A stretch of DNA of 15,704 bases from CAKKQX01 sp046313915 (GTDB lineage Bacteria; Pseudomonadota; Gammaproteobacteria; Burkholderiales; SG8-41): assembly GCA_046313915.1 (NCBI GenBank), contig JBKBXX010000082.1, positions 1 to 15,704 on the forward strand, read 5' to 3'. The position numbers and the translations under genes are program-made. Under the pieces are notes generated by a model that saw only the letters and a program-made list of their open reading frames with translations, had not been told where the DNA came from and searched no databases. Numbering within the stretch: the stretch's first letter is position 1; every line of letters begins with the position of its first letter. This document shows positions 1 through 6,857 of this stretch, piece after piece.

Positions 1-1932
1 CCCGACTGCCACGAAAAGCAGCAGCAGCAGACCGATGCAGATCAGTGTTGCCCCCAGTATTTTCGATCCCAGGGTCATCGGGCGCGACGGCGCCTCCACC
101 AGGTATTTTTCCAGTTCTCCGCTCTTGACTAGCCGCTGGTACTCGAGCGTGTGTTCGCGAGCGAATTCTTCGAGGGGGACCGCGCCCGTGAACATGACGA
201 TATCAAGCGGGAACTTGTCGGGCCGGAAGTGGTTGTTGAAGAAATGCACGGTGAACAGGAAGCCGACCGCGAGCACCGCTTCTTCGCCGTGCAGGATGGT
301 CGCGACGTTGAACACCCAGCCCGGCAGGAAGGACGCGGTGATTTCCGGGAACCACAGCATGAGTCCGCTCGCGCCGATGATGGTTACGCCCCAGAACGGC
401 GCCCAATAGTCGAATTTTTCCCAGTAGGTCCAGCGGTCGAACACCGGCCGCGGCCCCATGCCGAAGAACCAGCGGAACATCGCGTAGATGTCCTTGATGT
501 CCTGCAGGTTCGGAACCATCGAATACGGTCCGAACCAGTCGAACGTCTTCAGGTTGGGCACGATGCGCCGCACGACATAGACGAGATGACCGAAGAAAAT
601 GCCGGCAAAGATCACCGCGAAAGTGCGGTGGATCAGACCCGCAGTCTGCGGCCCGCCCAGCGCCTTCATGACCGCCGGCGCCCACGCACTGGTGGCGTAG
701 AACAGCGACATGCCGGTGAGGGTGAGCGTCATCAGGCTCACCGCAAACAGCAGATGCGCGATGCGCCACGGCAGGCTAAAGCGGCGGTAATAACGGCCCG
801 CCGCGCCTTCGACCAGCCCTTCCGTCAGCACGTGCGGCCGGCCCTTGCGCGCCTTGCGCTCCTTGTATTCGCGGTAGAACCACAGCACCGAATGCGTCCA
901 GAAAAATGCGAAGGTGCCGACGAGCAGCCCGATCATGAATTTCGAGGCGATCCAGATCTGCGGGAAACGGGAGAAATCGTCAGTCGTGCCGTGCGGCTCG
1001 AAGCTGACGAAGCCTGGCGTCGCGTTCGTGTGGCATTTCTGGCAGGTCTGCAGGCGGTTGTCGGGATGCACCGTCGATTGCGGGGCCGCGGCCCGCTGGA
1101 TGGCATGGCTGCCATGGCAGTCGAAACACTTGGCGGTGTTGGCGTAGCCCAGCCGGTTCACCTGGCCATGATAAGTCCCGATATATGTCTGATAGCTTTT
1201 TTCGTGGCAGTTGCCGCAATTCTGGGTGATGACGAGCCGCATCGAATCGAGCCTGGGGGAGTCGACGTCGTGCGTGGTGTGGCAATCCGAGCACACCGCA
1301 GCGTTGGGGTTTTTCTTCCACAGCACCTCGTCGCCATGCACCGATTTCGCGTAGGCTTCTTTCTGGCCGGTGTGGCACTTGCCGCAGACATTGGGGAGGT
1401 CCAGCCGCCATTCCTTGCGCTCGGGGCTTCCCTTGGGATAGACGTAATGGGCGTTGTGGCAGTTGTAGCAGGTGGCGTTGGTGCGCGACTGGTCTTCCTT
1501 GCTCGGCCGCGCATGTACCGATTTCATGTAACGGTCGATCTGGTCTACCACCACCCCGAGCTTGGCATTTTCCCCGGTTTTGTTGCCCTCCTTTGCGGCT
1601 TCCCATAAAGCCCGGTGACAGGTTACGCAACTCACTTTATGTTCCACGCCCGGTCTGTGCGGGATTTCGGTGATGTCCTTGTGGCATTCGACGCAGGCGC
1701 GCTTGCCATGCACGCTTTTTTCGAATTTGTCCTGGGTTACGTGCAGTGGACGCATTTTCCCGTCCGCGCCGGGCATCGCGAAACCCTCGTTGCCGTGACA
1801 GCCGAGGCATACCGCGTTTTCGATCTTTGGCACGTCAGCGGGCTCCGACGCCGTGGCCGATCCGCTTTGCGCCAGCATCGCCACGCCAATGACACTCGCC
1901 GTCATCAAAGCTGCCAGTCGCGAAAAATACAT
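1..1932 (-). CDS. Nonahaem cytochrome c / cytochrome b fusion, CbcL-like architecture (3' end outside window)
   Basis: The frame is open for all 644 codons from the ATG at 1932 to the window edge, so the C-terminus is missing. Residues 1-29 look like a signal peptide. Nine CXXCH c-haem motifs follow, at about residues 42, 80, 102, 155, 183, 214, 239, 269 and 297. From about 328 there are six hydrophobic segments (328-352, 391-411, 434-455, 509-528, 543-563, 624-643) with histidines H393, H435, H449, H548 and H563 placed like b-haem ligands of FdnI/HydC-type cytochromes. The predicted protein has a periplasmic multihaem head on an inner-membrane dihaem b domain, suited to moving electrons between quinol and periplasmic carriers. 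Nine c haems plus an FdnI-like domain is the layout of Geobacter CbcL, a low-potential Fe(III)-respiration cytochrome; orthology is not shown. A ribosome site AGGGAGA at 1941-1947 lies 8 nt before the ATG, and an FNR-type promoter lies upstream. Confidence 0.88.
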   Translation of the reverse strand, partial: MYFSRLAALMTASVIGVAMLAQSGSATASEPADVPKIENAVCLGCHGNEGFAMPGADGKMRPLHVTQDKFEKSVHGKRACVECHKDITEIPHRPGVEHKVSCVTCHRALWEAAKEGNKTGENAKLGVVVDQIDRYMKSVHARPSKEDQSRTNATCYNCHNAHYVYPKGSPERKEWRLDLPNVCGKCHTGQKEAYAKSVHGDEVLWKKNPNAAVCSDCHTTHDVDSPRLDSMRLVITQNCGNCHEKSYQTYIGTYHGQVNRLGYANTAKCFDCHGSHAIQRAAAPQSTVHPDNRLQTCQKCHTNATPGFVSFEPHGTTDDFSRFPQIWIASKFMIGLLVGTFAFFWTHSVLWFYREYKERKARKGRPHVLTEGLVEGAAGRYYRRFSLPWRIAHLLFAVSLMTLTLTGMSLFYATSAWAPAVMKALGGPQTAGLIHRTFAVIFAGIFFGHLVYVVRRIVPNLKTFDWFGPYSMVPNLQDIKDIYAMFRWFFGMGPRPVFDRWTYWEKFDYWAPFWGVTIIGASGLMLWFPEITASFLPGWVFNVATILHGEEAVLAVGFLFTVHFFNNHFRPDKFPLDIVMFTGAVPLEEFAREHTLEYQRLVKSGELEKYLVEAPSRPMTLGSKILGATLICIGLLLLLFVAVG

Positions 1933-2041
1933 GCTTTATATCTCCCTGTCTGACGGTATCATGCCCACACGAATCAATCGCGATTCAAAACATCTGTCTT
2001 TTTATGTGCGGCGAGGCGCCTTTGTCTAACTGTTTTTTTCC

Positions 2042-2090
2042 TTGCACAAATGTAATCCGGGAACGCCGGCGGGGGCTTGATCTGGATCAA
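2042..2090 (-). promoter_or_regulatory. FNR/DNR-type box with class II promoter geometry, upstream of the CbcL-like gene
   Basis: A perfect TTGAT-N4-ATCAA palindrome lies at 2077-2090. Reading on the minus strand, a -10-like hexamer TACATT lies at 2054-2049, 22 nt from the box. This puts the box centre at -41.5 relative to a start near 2042, the standard position for FNR-family activation through a class II promoter. The predicted leader to the ATG at 1932 is about 110 nt. The -10 matches consensus at only 4 of 6 bases, as expected of an activator-dependent promoter. The start site is inferred. Confidence 0.75.
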
Positions 2091-2127
2091 ACGCCTGCGT
2101 GCCCGGCGATTCTGGCAGGCGGCAGAT

Positions 2128-2161
2128 GCCGCAAGCGCGATGATTTTTGCGCGGCTGCGGC
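2128..2161. repeat. Inverted repeat between hemG and the FNR-type promoter
   Basis: The arms GCCGCA (2128-2133) and TGCGGC (2156-2161), with inner CGCG/CGCG pairs at 2136-2139 and 2150-2153, enclose a 10-nt loop; two positions in each arm do not pair. It lies 26 bp past the hemG stop codon. No T-run follows on the minus strand, so it is not a classical intrinsic terminator. It could end or stabilise the hemG transcript. Confidence 0.35.
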
Positions 2162-2186
2162 GATGGGCTGAAAGGAAAAAACCCGC

Positions 2187-3578
2187 TCATGTGCTGTGCA
2201 GGAACGTTGCCGCTTTTTCCGCGGCGAGACCGGCGGACTTGATGCAGTCGCCGATCGAGACGCCGCCGCGATAGTTGGCACAGAAAAACAACCCCGGCAA
2301 GCGGCGTTCGGCGTCTTCGATCTGTCGGATGCGTGCGGCATGGCCGAGGGCGTATTGTGGTATCGCGCGTGGCCAGCGCGTAATGCGCACGAATTCGGGG
2401 CGAGCCGAGACGCCGAGCAGTGCGGCGTGCTCGGCGTGCACGATATCGAGAATTTCCCCGTCGTCGAGCCGCGCAAGGTTGGGCTGGCGCGCACCGCCGA
2501 CAAAGGTCGTGAGCAGCGCCACGCCAGCGGGCGCCCGCTGCGCAAACAGCGTGCTCGAAAATATCGTGCCCAGCGTCTGTTTGCCTTCGCATTCCGGGAC
2601 CAGCAAGCCGAAGCCGTCGAGCGGATGCGCGACGGCGCCGCGGCGATACGCGCTGTGCACGACCACGACTGGCGGATAGGCAATGGCGGCAAGCACTGCG
2701 GCTGCCCGGGGCGCAAGCGGCTCAATGATTTCGGCTGCGGCGTAGGCTGGAACCGCAAGCAGCAGCGCGCGCGCGTGGAACTCGTGGCGCCCATCTGCAC
2801 CGCGGGCAGTGATCACGTAGCCGTCGTCCGCCGTCACGCTTTCGACTTTCGTGCCGAGCTCGATGCGCGCAAGCCGCCGCGCGATCGCGTCGGTCAGCGT
2901 CTGCATGCCGTTGCGGAATGCGAACATCGGCGCCGACTGTTTCGATTTTTCGGGATCACGCCGGCGCGCGCGCGCGCCGGCGAACATCCCGCGGATCAGG
3001 CTGCCATGTTCCTGTTCGAGCTGATACAGGCGCGGGAACGCGCTGGCGACGCTCAGCGTTTCCGGATCACCCGCATACACGCCGCCGACAAAAGGATTGA
3101 TTGCGTAATCAAGGAATTCGGTGCCGAGGCGCCGGCGCACGAAAGCTGCGACCGATTCCTCGGCGTCTGGTGCGCCGCGGGGAATGAAAGGTTCGCGTAA
3201 CAGCCGCAATTTGGCGCGAGCCGAGAATAGCGAAGTGGTGAGGAACGCAAATGGCGACAACGGCAGCGCATGCAGTCTGCCGTCGCGCAGGATGTAGCGG
3301 TTGCGGGCCTGGGGGGTGGCGGCGATACGCTCGCCGGCGATTCCCAGCGCCTCGAGCAGTGGCCCGATCAGGGGCGTGGTTTCCAGCGCGCTGTTCGGCC
3401 CGGATTCGAGCAGGCAGCCGTGCTCGGGGGTGGTGGCGATGCATCCCCCGGTGCGGGAAGCCGCTTCCAGCACCAGCACCTGCGCTCCCCGCCGCTGGAG
3501 TTCCCACGCGCTGACGAGTCCGGAAATCCCGCTGCCGACGACGACGACATCGGCAGCGATGGCGCTATTTCCGATCAC
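2187..3578 (-). CDS. hemG: Protoporphyrinogen oxidase, HemY-type flavoprotein
   Basis: This 463-residue protein is probably the FAD-dependent enzyme that takes six electrons from protoporphyrinogen IX to give protoporphyrin IX, the penultimate step of haem synthesis. It starts with an FAD-binding Rossmann motif GSGISG at residues 15-20, followed by the LVLEAASRTGG segment typical of the amine-oxidase/PPO fold. The C-terminus has the family's second flavin motif, near YRGGVSIGD. Length fits oxygen-dependent PPOs of the HemY family (EC 1.3.3.4), which many annotations call hemG. The start is a GTG at 3578; an in-frame TAG nine bases upstream rules out a much longer form, and the ribosome site is weak. 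It begins 34 bp after the dihaem cytochrome gene and is probably cotranscribed with it, linking haem supply to cytochrome production. Confidence 0.9.
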   Translation of the reverse strand: MIGNSAIAADVVVVGSGISGLVSAWELQRRGAQVLVLEAASRTGGCIATTPEHGCLLESGPNSALETTPLIGPLLEALGIAGERIAATPQARNRYILRDGRLHALPLSPFAFLTTSLFSARAKLRLLREPFIPRGAPDAEESVAAFVRRRLGTEFLDYAINPFVGGVYAGDPETLSVASAFPRLYQLEQEHGSLIRGMFAGARARRRDPEKSKQSAPMFAFRNGMQTLTDAIARRLARIELGTKVESVTADDGYVITARGADGRHEFHARALLLAVPAYAAAEIIEPLAPRAAAVLAAIAYPPVVVVHSAYRRGAVAHPLDGFGLLVPECEGKQTLGTIFSSTLFAQRAPAGVALLTTFVGGARQPNLARLDDGEILDIVHAEHAALLGVSARPEFVRITRWPRAIPQYALGHAARIRQIEDAERRLPGLFFCANYRGGVSIGDCIKSAGLAAEKAATFLHST

Positions 3579-3612
3579 GTGGCTCTACGACCGGCGCCCG
3601 GCTATTCCGCGG

Positions 3613-4269
3613 TCATTTGGCGGATTTTTCGGGGACGCGGCCTTTGTTGAACATGTAGGTTATCGCCTCCCGTATCTCAGCGTCGCTGAGATCGGCGAGC
3701 CCGCCGCGCGCTGGCATGCCGCCGTGACCGTTGATCGCGGAACGCACGACGGCATCGAGGCCGTTCTTGAGCCGCGGGATCCAGGCATCGCGGTCGCCGA
3801 TCCGGGGCGCGCCGCCCGCGCCCGCCTGATGGCATTTGCTGCACTGCGCGTTCACGATTTGCTCGCCGCTGCGCCGTGGCGGCGCGGCGGTCCTGCTAAC
3901 CGGCTCGATCCAGTTGCCACCCGACTGGTTGACCATGTAGGCGATGGCGCGCTTGATCTCGGTATCGGTCAGGCTCATGTTGCCGCCATGCGGGGGCATC
4001 TGGCGTATGCCCTTGAGCGCGATTTGCGTAAGGGCGGTAAGGCCTTGCGCCGCGAGCTTGCTCCAGGCTTTCCCGTCGCCGATCCGGGGTGCGCCCTGCG
4101 CGCCCGTACCGTGGCAGTTGATGCACCCGGCTTCCACCACTTCCTTGCCGCTGCGCTCGTGGCCTTGGGCCTGTGCCTTTGCCGGCGCGAAATGCGCCGC
4201 CAGTCCGATTATCGCGACCAGCAGCAGCCGTTGCGATAGCGGGGTAAATCCACGTCTCCTGATTTGCAC
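3613..4269 (-). CDS. Secreted tandem cytochrome c5-like dihaem protein
   Basis: With a GTG start at 4269 this is a 218-residue protein. It has a basic N-terminus with three consecutive arginines, a hydrophobic stretch and a likely cleavage after AQA near residue 34, so it should be periplasmic. Two similar class I cytochrome domains follow. The first has CINCH at 49-53 and a probable axial Met91 in a MPPHGG motif; the second has CSKCH at 143-147 and Met185 in a MPARGG motif. Both carry a GAPRIGD segment shortly after the haem site, typical of cytochrome c5-like domains, so they look like an internal duplication. The likely role is a small periplasmic electron shuttle. The frame extends to a TTG at 4299, but a promoter-like extended -10 overlaps that codon, so the GTG is preferred. 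hemG follows after 34 bp. Confidence 0.85.
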   Translation of the reverse strand: MQIRRRGFTPLSQRLLLVAIIGLAAHFAPAKAQAQGHERSGKEVVEAGCINCHGTGAQGAPRIGDGKAWSKLAAQGLTALTQIALKGIRQMPPHGGNMSLTDTEIKRAIAYMVNQSGGNWIEPVSRTAAPPRRSGEQIVNAQCSKCHQAGAGGAPRIGDRDAWIPRLKNGLDAVVRSAINGHGGMPARGGLADLSDAEIREAITYMFNKGRVPEKSAK

Positions 4270-4298
4270 GTCGTCACCAATCTTTTTCCAAAAAAACA

Positions 4299-4307
4299 AT
4301 TATCGCA
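4299..4307 (-). promoter_or_regulatory. Possible extended -10 promoter for the dihaem cytochrome and hemG
   Basis: On the minus strand TGC directly precedes GATAAT (4304-4299), an extended -10 pattern with five of six consensus bases. Transcription would start near 4292, about 23 nt before the preferred GTG at 4269. No convincing -35 is visible. No FNR-type box occurs in this region. Confidence 0.35.
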
Positions 4308-4507
4308 GATAAATTCCGCGCCGTGCCCGTGTGCGCCTTTTCTGGCGGTGGATTGGCGCAGGCCCGTTTCTCACGATTGCTGCTCGCAGCAGCGTTCTCC
4401 AGGCGCGCCGCCGCTTGCCGAAGCTGCGAGACTGGAAACGGGGTTCTGTTATAACTCATTGTTTATAAAAAATATTTTTTCATCAGTGGCAGCCGCTGGC
4501 GGCGGAT
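4308..4507. other. Non-coding interval with an AT-rich island
   Basis: This stretch lies between the dihaem cytochrome gene and the terminator of the upstream gene. No coding region is supported. Its right part is sharply AT-rich against a GC-rich background. It holds two TTATAA copies (4449-4454 and 4463-4468, 14 bp apart) and a perfect 14-bp palindrome of six A, TA, six T at 4467-4480. These could be promoter or UP-element parts driving the minus-strand cytochrome/hemG pair, but no well-spaced -35/-10 pair was found. Confidence 0.4.
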
Positions 4508-4568
4508 GAAAAAAAGCCCCGCCCGCCGACCGCCCTGCCTCGCGGCAGAAAGGTCGGCGATGGGGCGG
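4508..4568 (-). terminator. Intrinsic terminator of the ethylbenzene-dehydrogenase-type gene
   Basis: On the minus strand a GC-rich hairpin is followed by a run of T. The arms are at 4551-4568 and 4515-4530; the core pairs GCCGACC with GGTCGGC and is extended by CCCGCC/GGCGGG-type pairing. The loop is about 20 nt. The T-tract corresponds to seven A at 4508-4514 on the plus strand. It begins about 40 bp past the stop codon at 4609, so that gene is probably transcribed alone. Confidence 0.85.
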
Positions 4569-4608
4569 GAGGTTTTGAACAGCAGCCGGAACCGGTTTTA
4601 TCCGATGC

Positions 4609-5925
4609 TCATTTGAGCTTGGTGGCCTCGATGGCGGCTTTGGCGCCGAAGCCGACCGTGACCGGGAACGACACGAAGTGGCCGCGGGATGTCATGTTGT
4701 CGTCGTGCGCCGCGAAGGCGAAGTTATAAGCTTTGCCTTCCTTCAGGGCCTTGTCATCGGGGTTGGCCAGGTTCAGCGGGCGGGCCCATACGAGAGTCCA
4801 CACGCCGTCTTTCCAGACGCCTTTTACCTGCTTGTTGTCGGCAGCCGAGCCGATGGCGTCTTCCCTGCTGACGACATACTGCGGAATGAGATCGCCCGCT
4901 TTCCACCCGGCATTGGGATCGAACGGAACCGCGTTCTGGCCGCGAACCAGAGCGGTCGAGGTTTTGCGGATGTCGTCGAGCGCAAGCGCTTTTTTCCCGG
5001 TTTTTTTCTCGTCATACATGAACTTGGGCTGTTTCGTCTTCGCATCCAGATTGGAGCTGAATGGATTTTTGCCCGCGTCAAAATTGCGGAATTCGAGCAC
5101 GTAGCCGTCGTCGGCCATGCCGACGGAGTTGGAACGGTGGGCGCGCCACTGGATGAGATCGAGAAAACCGCCTTCTGCCTTGATCTTGTTGATTTCGTCC
5201 AGGCTCTTGCCCTTGTTCCAGGAAGCCAACGCATCGGTGCGCGTCGACGGCAGGTATTTGCGCACGTCGTTTTTCTTGATGGCCTGATAGAGCGGATTCG
5301 CCTGAACTTCTGCTGTCGTCGCTTGTTTGGGGGCATCGCGTGCGCCATCGTGGCAGGTGAGCCAGCAGCCCTGTTTCGCGAAAGCGGGCACGCCACCGTC
5401 GTCGATCATGATCGAGAAGCGGTCTTCATAAATTGCCGGTTGCTCGCCTTTGCGGACTGCGGCGGCCAGTCTCTGGTTGCCGTACGGTTTCCATTCTTTG
5501 CCGTCGAACCGCAAAAACGGATAGGCCTCGCCTGGATGGTTGTTCCGGGTCTTCCACTGGAACCGGAAATAGGCGTTCTCGTTGTCGTAGGCGATCTGTG
5601 TCTTGAGCTGTACGGAGCCGTTTTTGCCCTCGACAGGCGTGGGCTCGAGCTTGTTGGCTTTGACCAGCTTGTCGCCCAGTTTTGCCTCGGTGCCCTTGTG
5701 ACAGGCGAGGCATTCTCCTCCCGCCGCAACCACCGGTGCCCCCGGATGATCGGGGCTGTGCAGCCATTGATAAGTCGACTGGGCGGGATAGAAGAGCGTC
5801 AGGGTGGTGGAGGGAACGCCGTCCCAGTTGATGGCCGAAGGATCGGCCGCCAAGGTGGGGCCTGCCAATGCAGTGGCGAGACCCAAAGCCACAGCGGTCA
5901 ATTTAAGCAATCTGGGCGTTTTCAT
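4609..5925 (-). CDS. Ethylbenzene-dehydrogenase-related periplasmic haem protein
   Basis: This 438-residue protein has a clear Sec signal peptide (cleavage near residue 27) and resembles the haem-binding gamma-subunit family of ethylbenzene dehydrogenase and related DMSO-reductase-superfamily enzymes (EB_dh domain), which bind a b haem and pass electrons to periplasmic carriers. Two further c-haem-like motifs are visible: canonical CLACH at 72-76 and an unusually spaced CWLTCH (CX3CH) at 187-192. The C-terminal part, with AHDDNMTSRGHFVSFPVTV near 406-424, fits the family. No molybdenum catalytic or iron-sulphur subunit is encoded nearby, so this is a stand-alone member and its enzyme partner, if any, is unknown. 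AAGGAGA lies directly upstream of the ATG. Its promoter carries an FNR-type box shared with the divergent regulator gene, and a strong terminator follows. Confidence 0.85.
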   Translation of the reverse strand: MKTPRLLKLTAVALGLATALAGPTLAADPSAINWDGVPSTTLTLFYPAQSTYQWLHSPDHPGAPVVAAGGECLACHKGTEAKLGDKLVKANKLEPTPVEGKNGSVQLKTQIAYDNENAYFRFQWKTRNNHPGEAYPFLRFDGKEWKPYGNQRLAAAVRKGEQPAIYEDRFSIMIDDGGVPAFAKQGCWLTCHDGARDAPKQATTAEVQANPLYQAIKKNDVRKYLPSTRTDALASWNKGKSLDEINKIKAEGGFLDLIQWRAHRSNSVGMADDGYVLEFRNFDAGKNPFSSNLDAKTKQPKFMYDEKKTGKKALALDDIRKTSTALVRGQNAVPFDPNAGWKAGDLIPQYVVSREDAIGSAADNKQVKGVWKDGVWTLVWARPLNLANPDDKALKEGKAYNFAFAAHDDNMTSRGHFVSFPVTVGFGAKAAIEATKLK

Positions 5926-5991
5926 GATTTCTCCTTGAACACGATTTTCAAAGCGGAATTTCCCTGGTTTTTCTGGCAGCTTGCGGGCTGT

Positions 5992-6075
5992 CTAAAAACA
6001 TATAACACACGATATTGCGGCAGGATTTGATCTATATCACAGTCGGCCGACTCCTTATCCGTAAAATCACCCTGT
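5992..6075. promoter_or_regulatory. Divergent promoter region sharing one FNR/DNR-type box
   Basis: The box TTGAT-N4-ATCAC at 6027-6040 matches the FNR consensus at 9 of 10 positions. To the left on the minus strand, TATATG (6004-5999) lies 22 nt away, giving a start near 5992 for the ethylbenzene-dehydrogenase-type gene. To the right on the plus strand, TAAAAT (6062-6067) lies 21 nt away, giving a start near 6075 for the regulator gene. In both directions the box is centred at about -41.5, so one dimer could activate both genes. Start sites are inferred. Confidence 0.72.
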
Positions 6076-6111
6076 GTTTTGCACGTTACCGCTCGAGGTT
6101 GACCAGCAGCC

Positions 6112-6804
6112 ATGCTCAAGACACATATTGCGGTCGAGGATTTCCTTGCCAATCTGCAGTTATTCAAGGATTTGGATAATGGGGCGTTGAAGCGTCTGGC
6201 CGCCAGTGCGACCGAAATTGCTGTCCCGCGCGAAGCGGTGGTATACCGGCGTGGCGACCCCTGCCGTGGCTTGCACGTGGTGGTGGTGGGGCAGATCAAG
6301 CTTTCGCTCGAAACCGATCGCGGCGACGAGAAGGTGGTCGAGCTGCTCGGTCCCGGCAAGAGTTTCGGCGAAGCGCCGATGTTTCTCGGAGAGCCACATA
6401 TCGTTACCGCTGCGGCTATTGCCGACAGCAGGTTGCTGCACATCGCGAAGGAAGCGGTGCTCGACGAGGCCGCGCGCAACGCCGGCTTTGCATTGCGCGT
6501 GATCGGGCATCTGAGCCGCCGGCTGTACCAGTGGATCGGGGAACTCGAAAGCTACACGCTGCGCTCGGGCATGGAGCGCGTGATCGACTATCTGCTGCGT
6601 CCCGAGTTCGAAAGCGTGCATGATGGCGTACTGCGCGTCACGCTGCCGGCGAAAAAAGGCATCATCGCCTCGCGCCTCAACCTGACCCAGGAGCATTTCT
6701 CGCGCATCCTGCACGAGCTGATGGCGCGCAAGCTGATCGACGTCGACGGCCGCACCGTGTACATCTCGGACGCCAAGCGGCTGCGCACGCAGTGCATCGA
6801 TTAG
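6112..6804 (+). CDS. Crp/Fnr-family transcriptional regulator, DNR-like
   Basis: This 230-residue protein has an N-terminal cyclic-nucleotide-binding-type beta-roll (about residues 15-125), a long dimerisation helix (about 126-150) and a C-terminal winged helix-turn-helix. The recognition helix, near 192-202, contains E194, S197 and R198, the E--SR pattern that E. coli FNR uses to read TTGAT half-sites. Only two cysteines are present (51 and 228), so the FNR oxygen-sensing 4Fe-4S cluster is absent. Length and lack of cluster fit the DNR/NNR group, in which P. aeruginosa DNR senses nitric oxide through haem; the signal here is inferred. It is the only plus-strand gene in the window. Its promoter contains an FNR-type box, suggesting autoregulation. 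The GAGG ribosome site is rather far (13 nt) from the ATG. Confidence 0.88.
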   Translation: MLKTHIAVEDFLANLQLFKDLDNGALKRLAASATEIAVPREAVVYRRGDPCRGLHVVVVGQIKLSLETDRGDEKVVELLGPGKSFGEAPMFLGEPHIVTAAAIADSRLLHIAKEAVLDEAARNAGFALRVIGHLSRRLYQWIGELESYTLRSGMERVIDYLLRPEFESVHDGVLRVTLPAKKGIIASRLNLTQEHFSRILHELMARKLIDVDGRTVYISDAKRLRTQCID

Positions 6805-6857
6805 GCAGGCGTGCTGAATTGCGCCGCGCACCCTGGTGCCGGAAATGGAGACAGCGG

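Noticed and set aside
151..1608. Long plus-strand open frame of 485 codons
   Set aside because: It lies antisense to the CbcL-like gene, whose nine haem motifs and membrane helices are clear. The plus-strand translation has no recognisable domain and is a GC-rich shadow.
2955..2985. CG-repeat run within hemG
   Set aside because: A low-complexity Arg/Ala-coding stretch in a GC-rich gene; not a repeat array or recombination site on this evidence.
3097..3112. TTGATT-N4-AATCAA palindrome resembling an FNR box
   Set aside because: The TTGAT and ATCAA half-sites are 6 nt apart, not 4, so they are out of register for an FNR-family dimer. The site is inside hemG with no suitable promoter geometry.
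4274..4459. Minus-strand 61-codon ORF before the dihaem cytochrome gene
   Set aside because: No ribosome site precedes its ATG, it has no recognisable features and it overlaps the cytochrome leader. The interval fits better as promoter and leader.
6805..6857. Short GCACC/GGTGC inverted repeat between the convergent regulator and ccmI genes
   Set aside because: A five-base stem with a 2-nt gap and no T-run on either strand is not enough to call a terminator.
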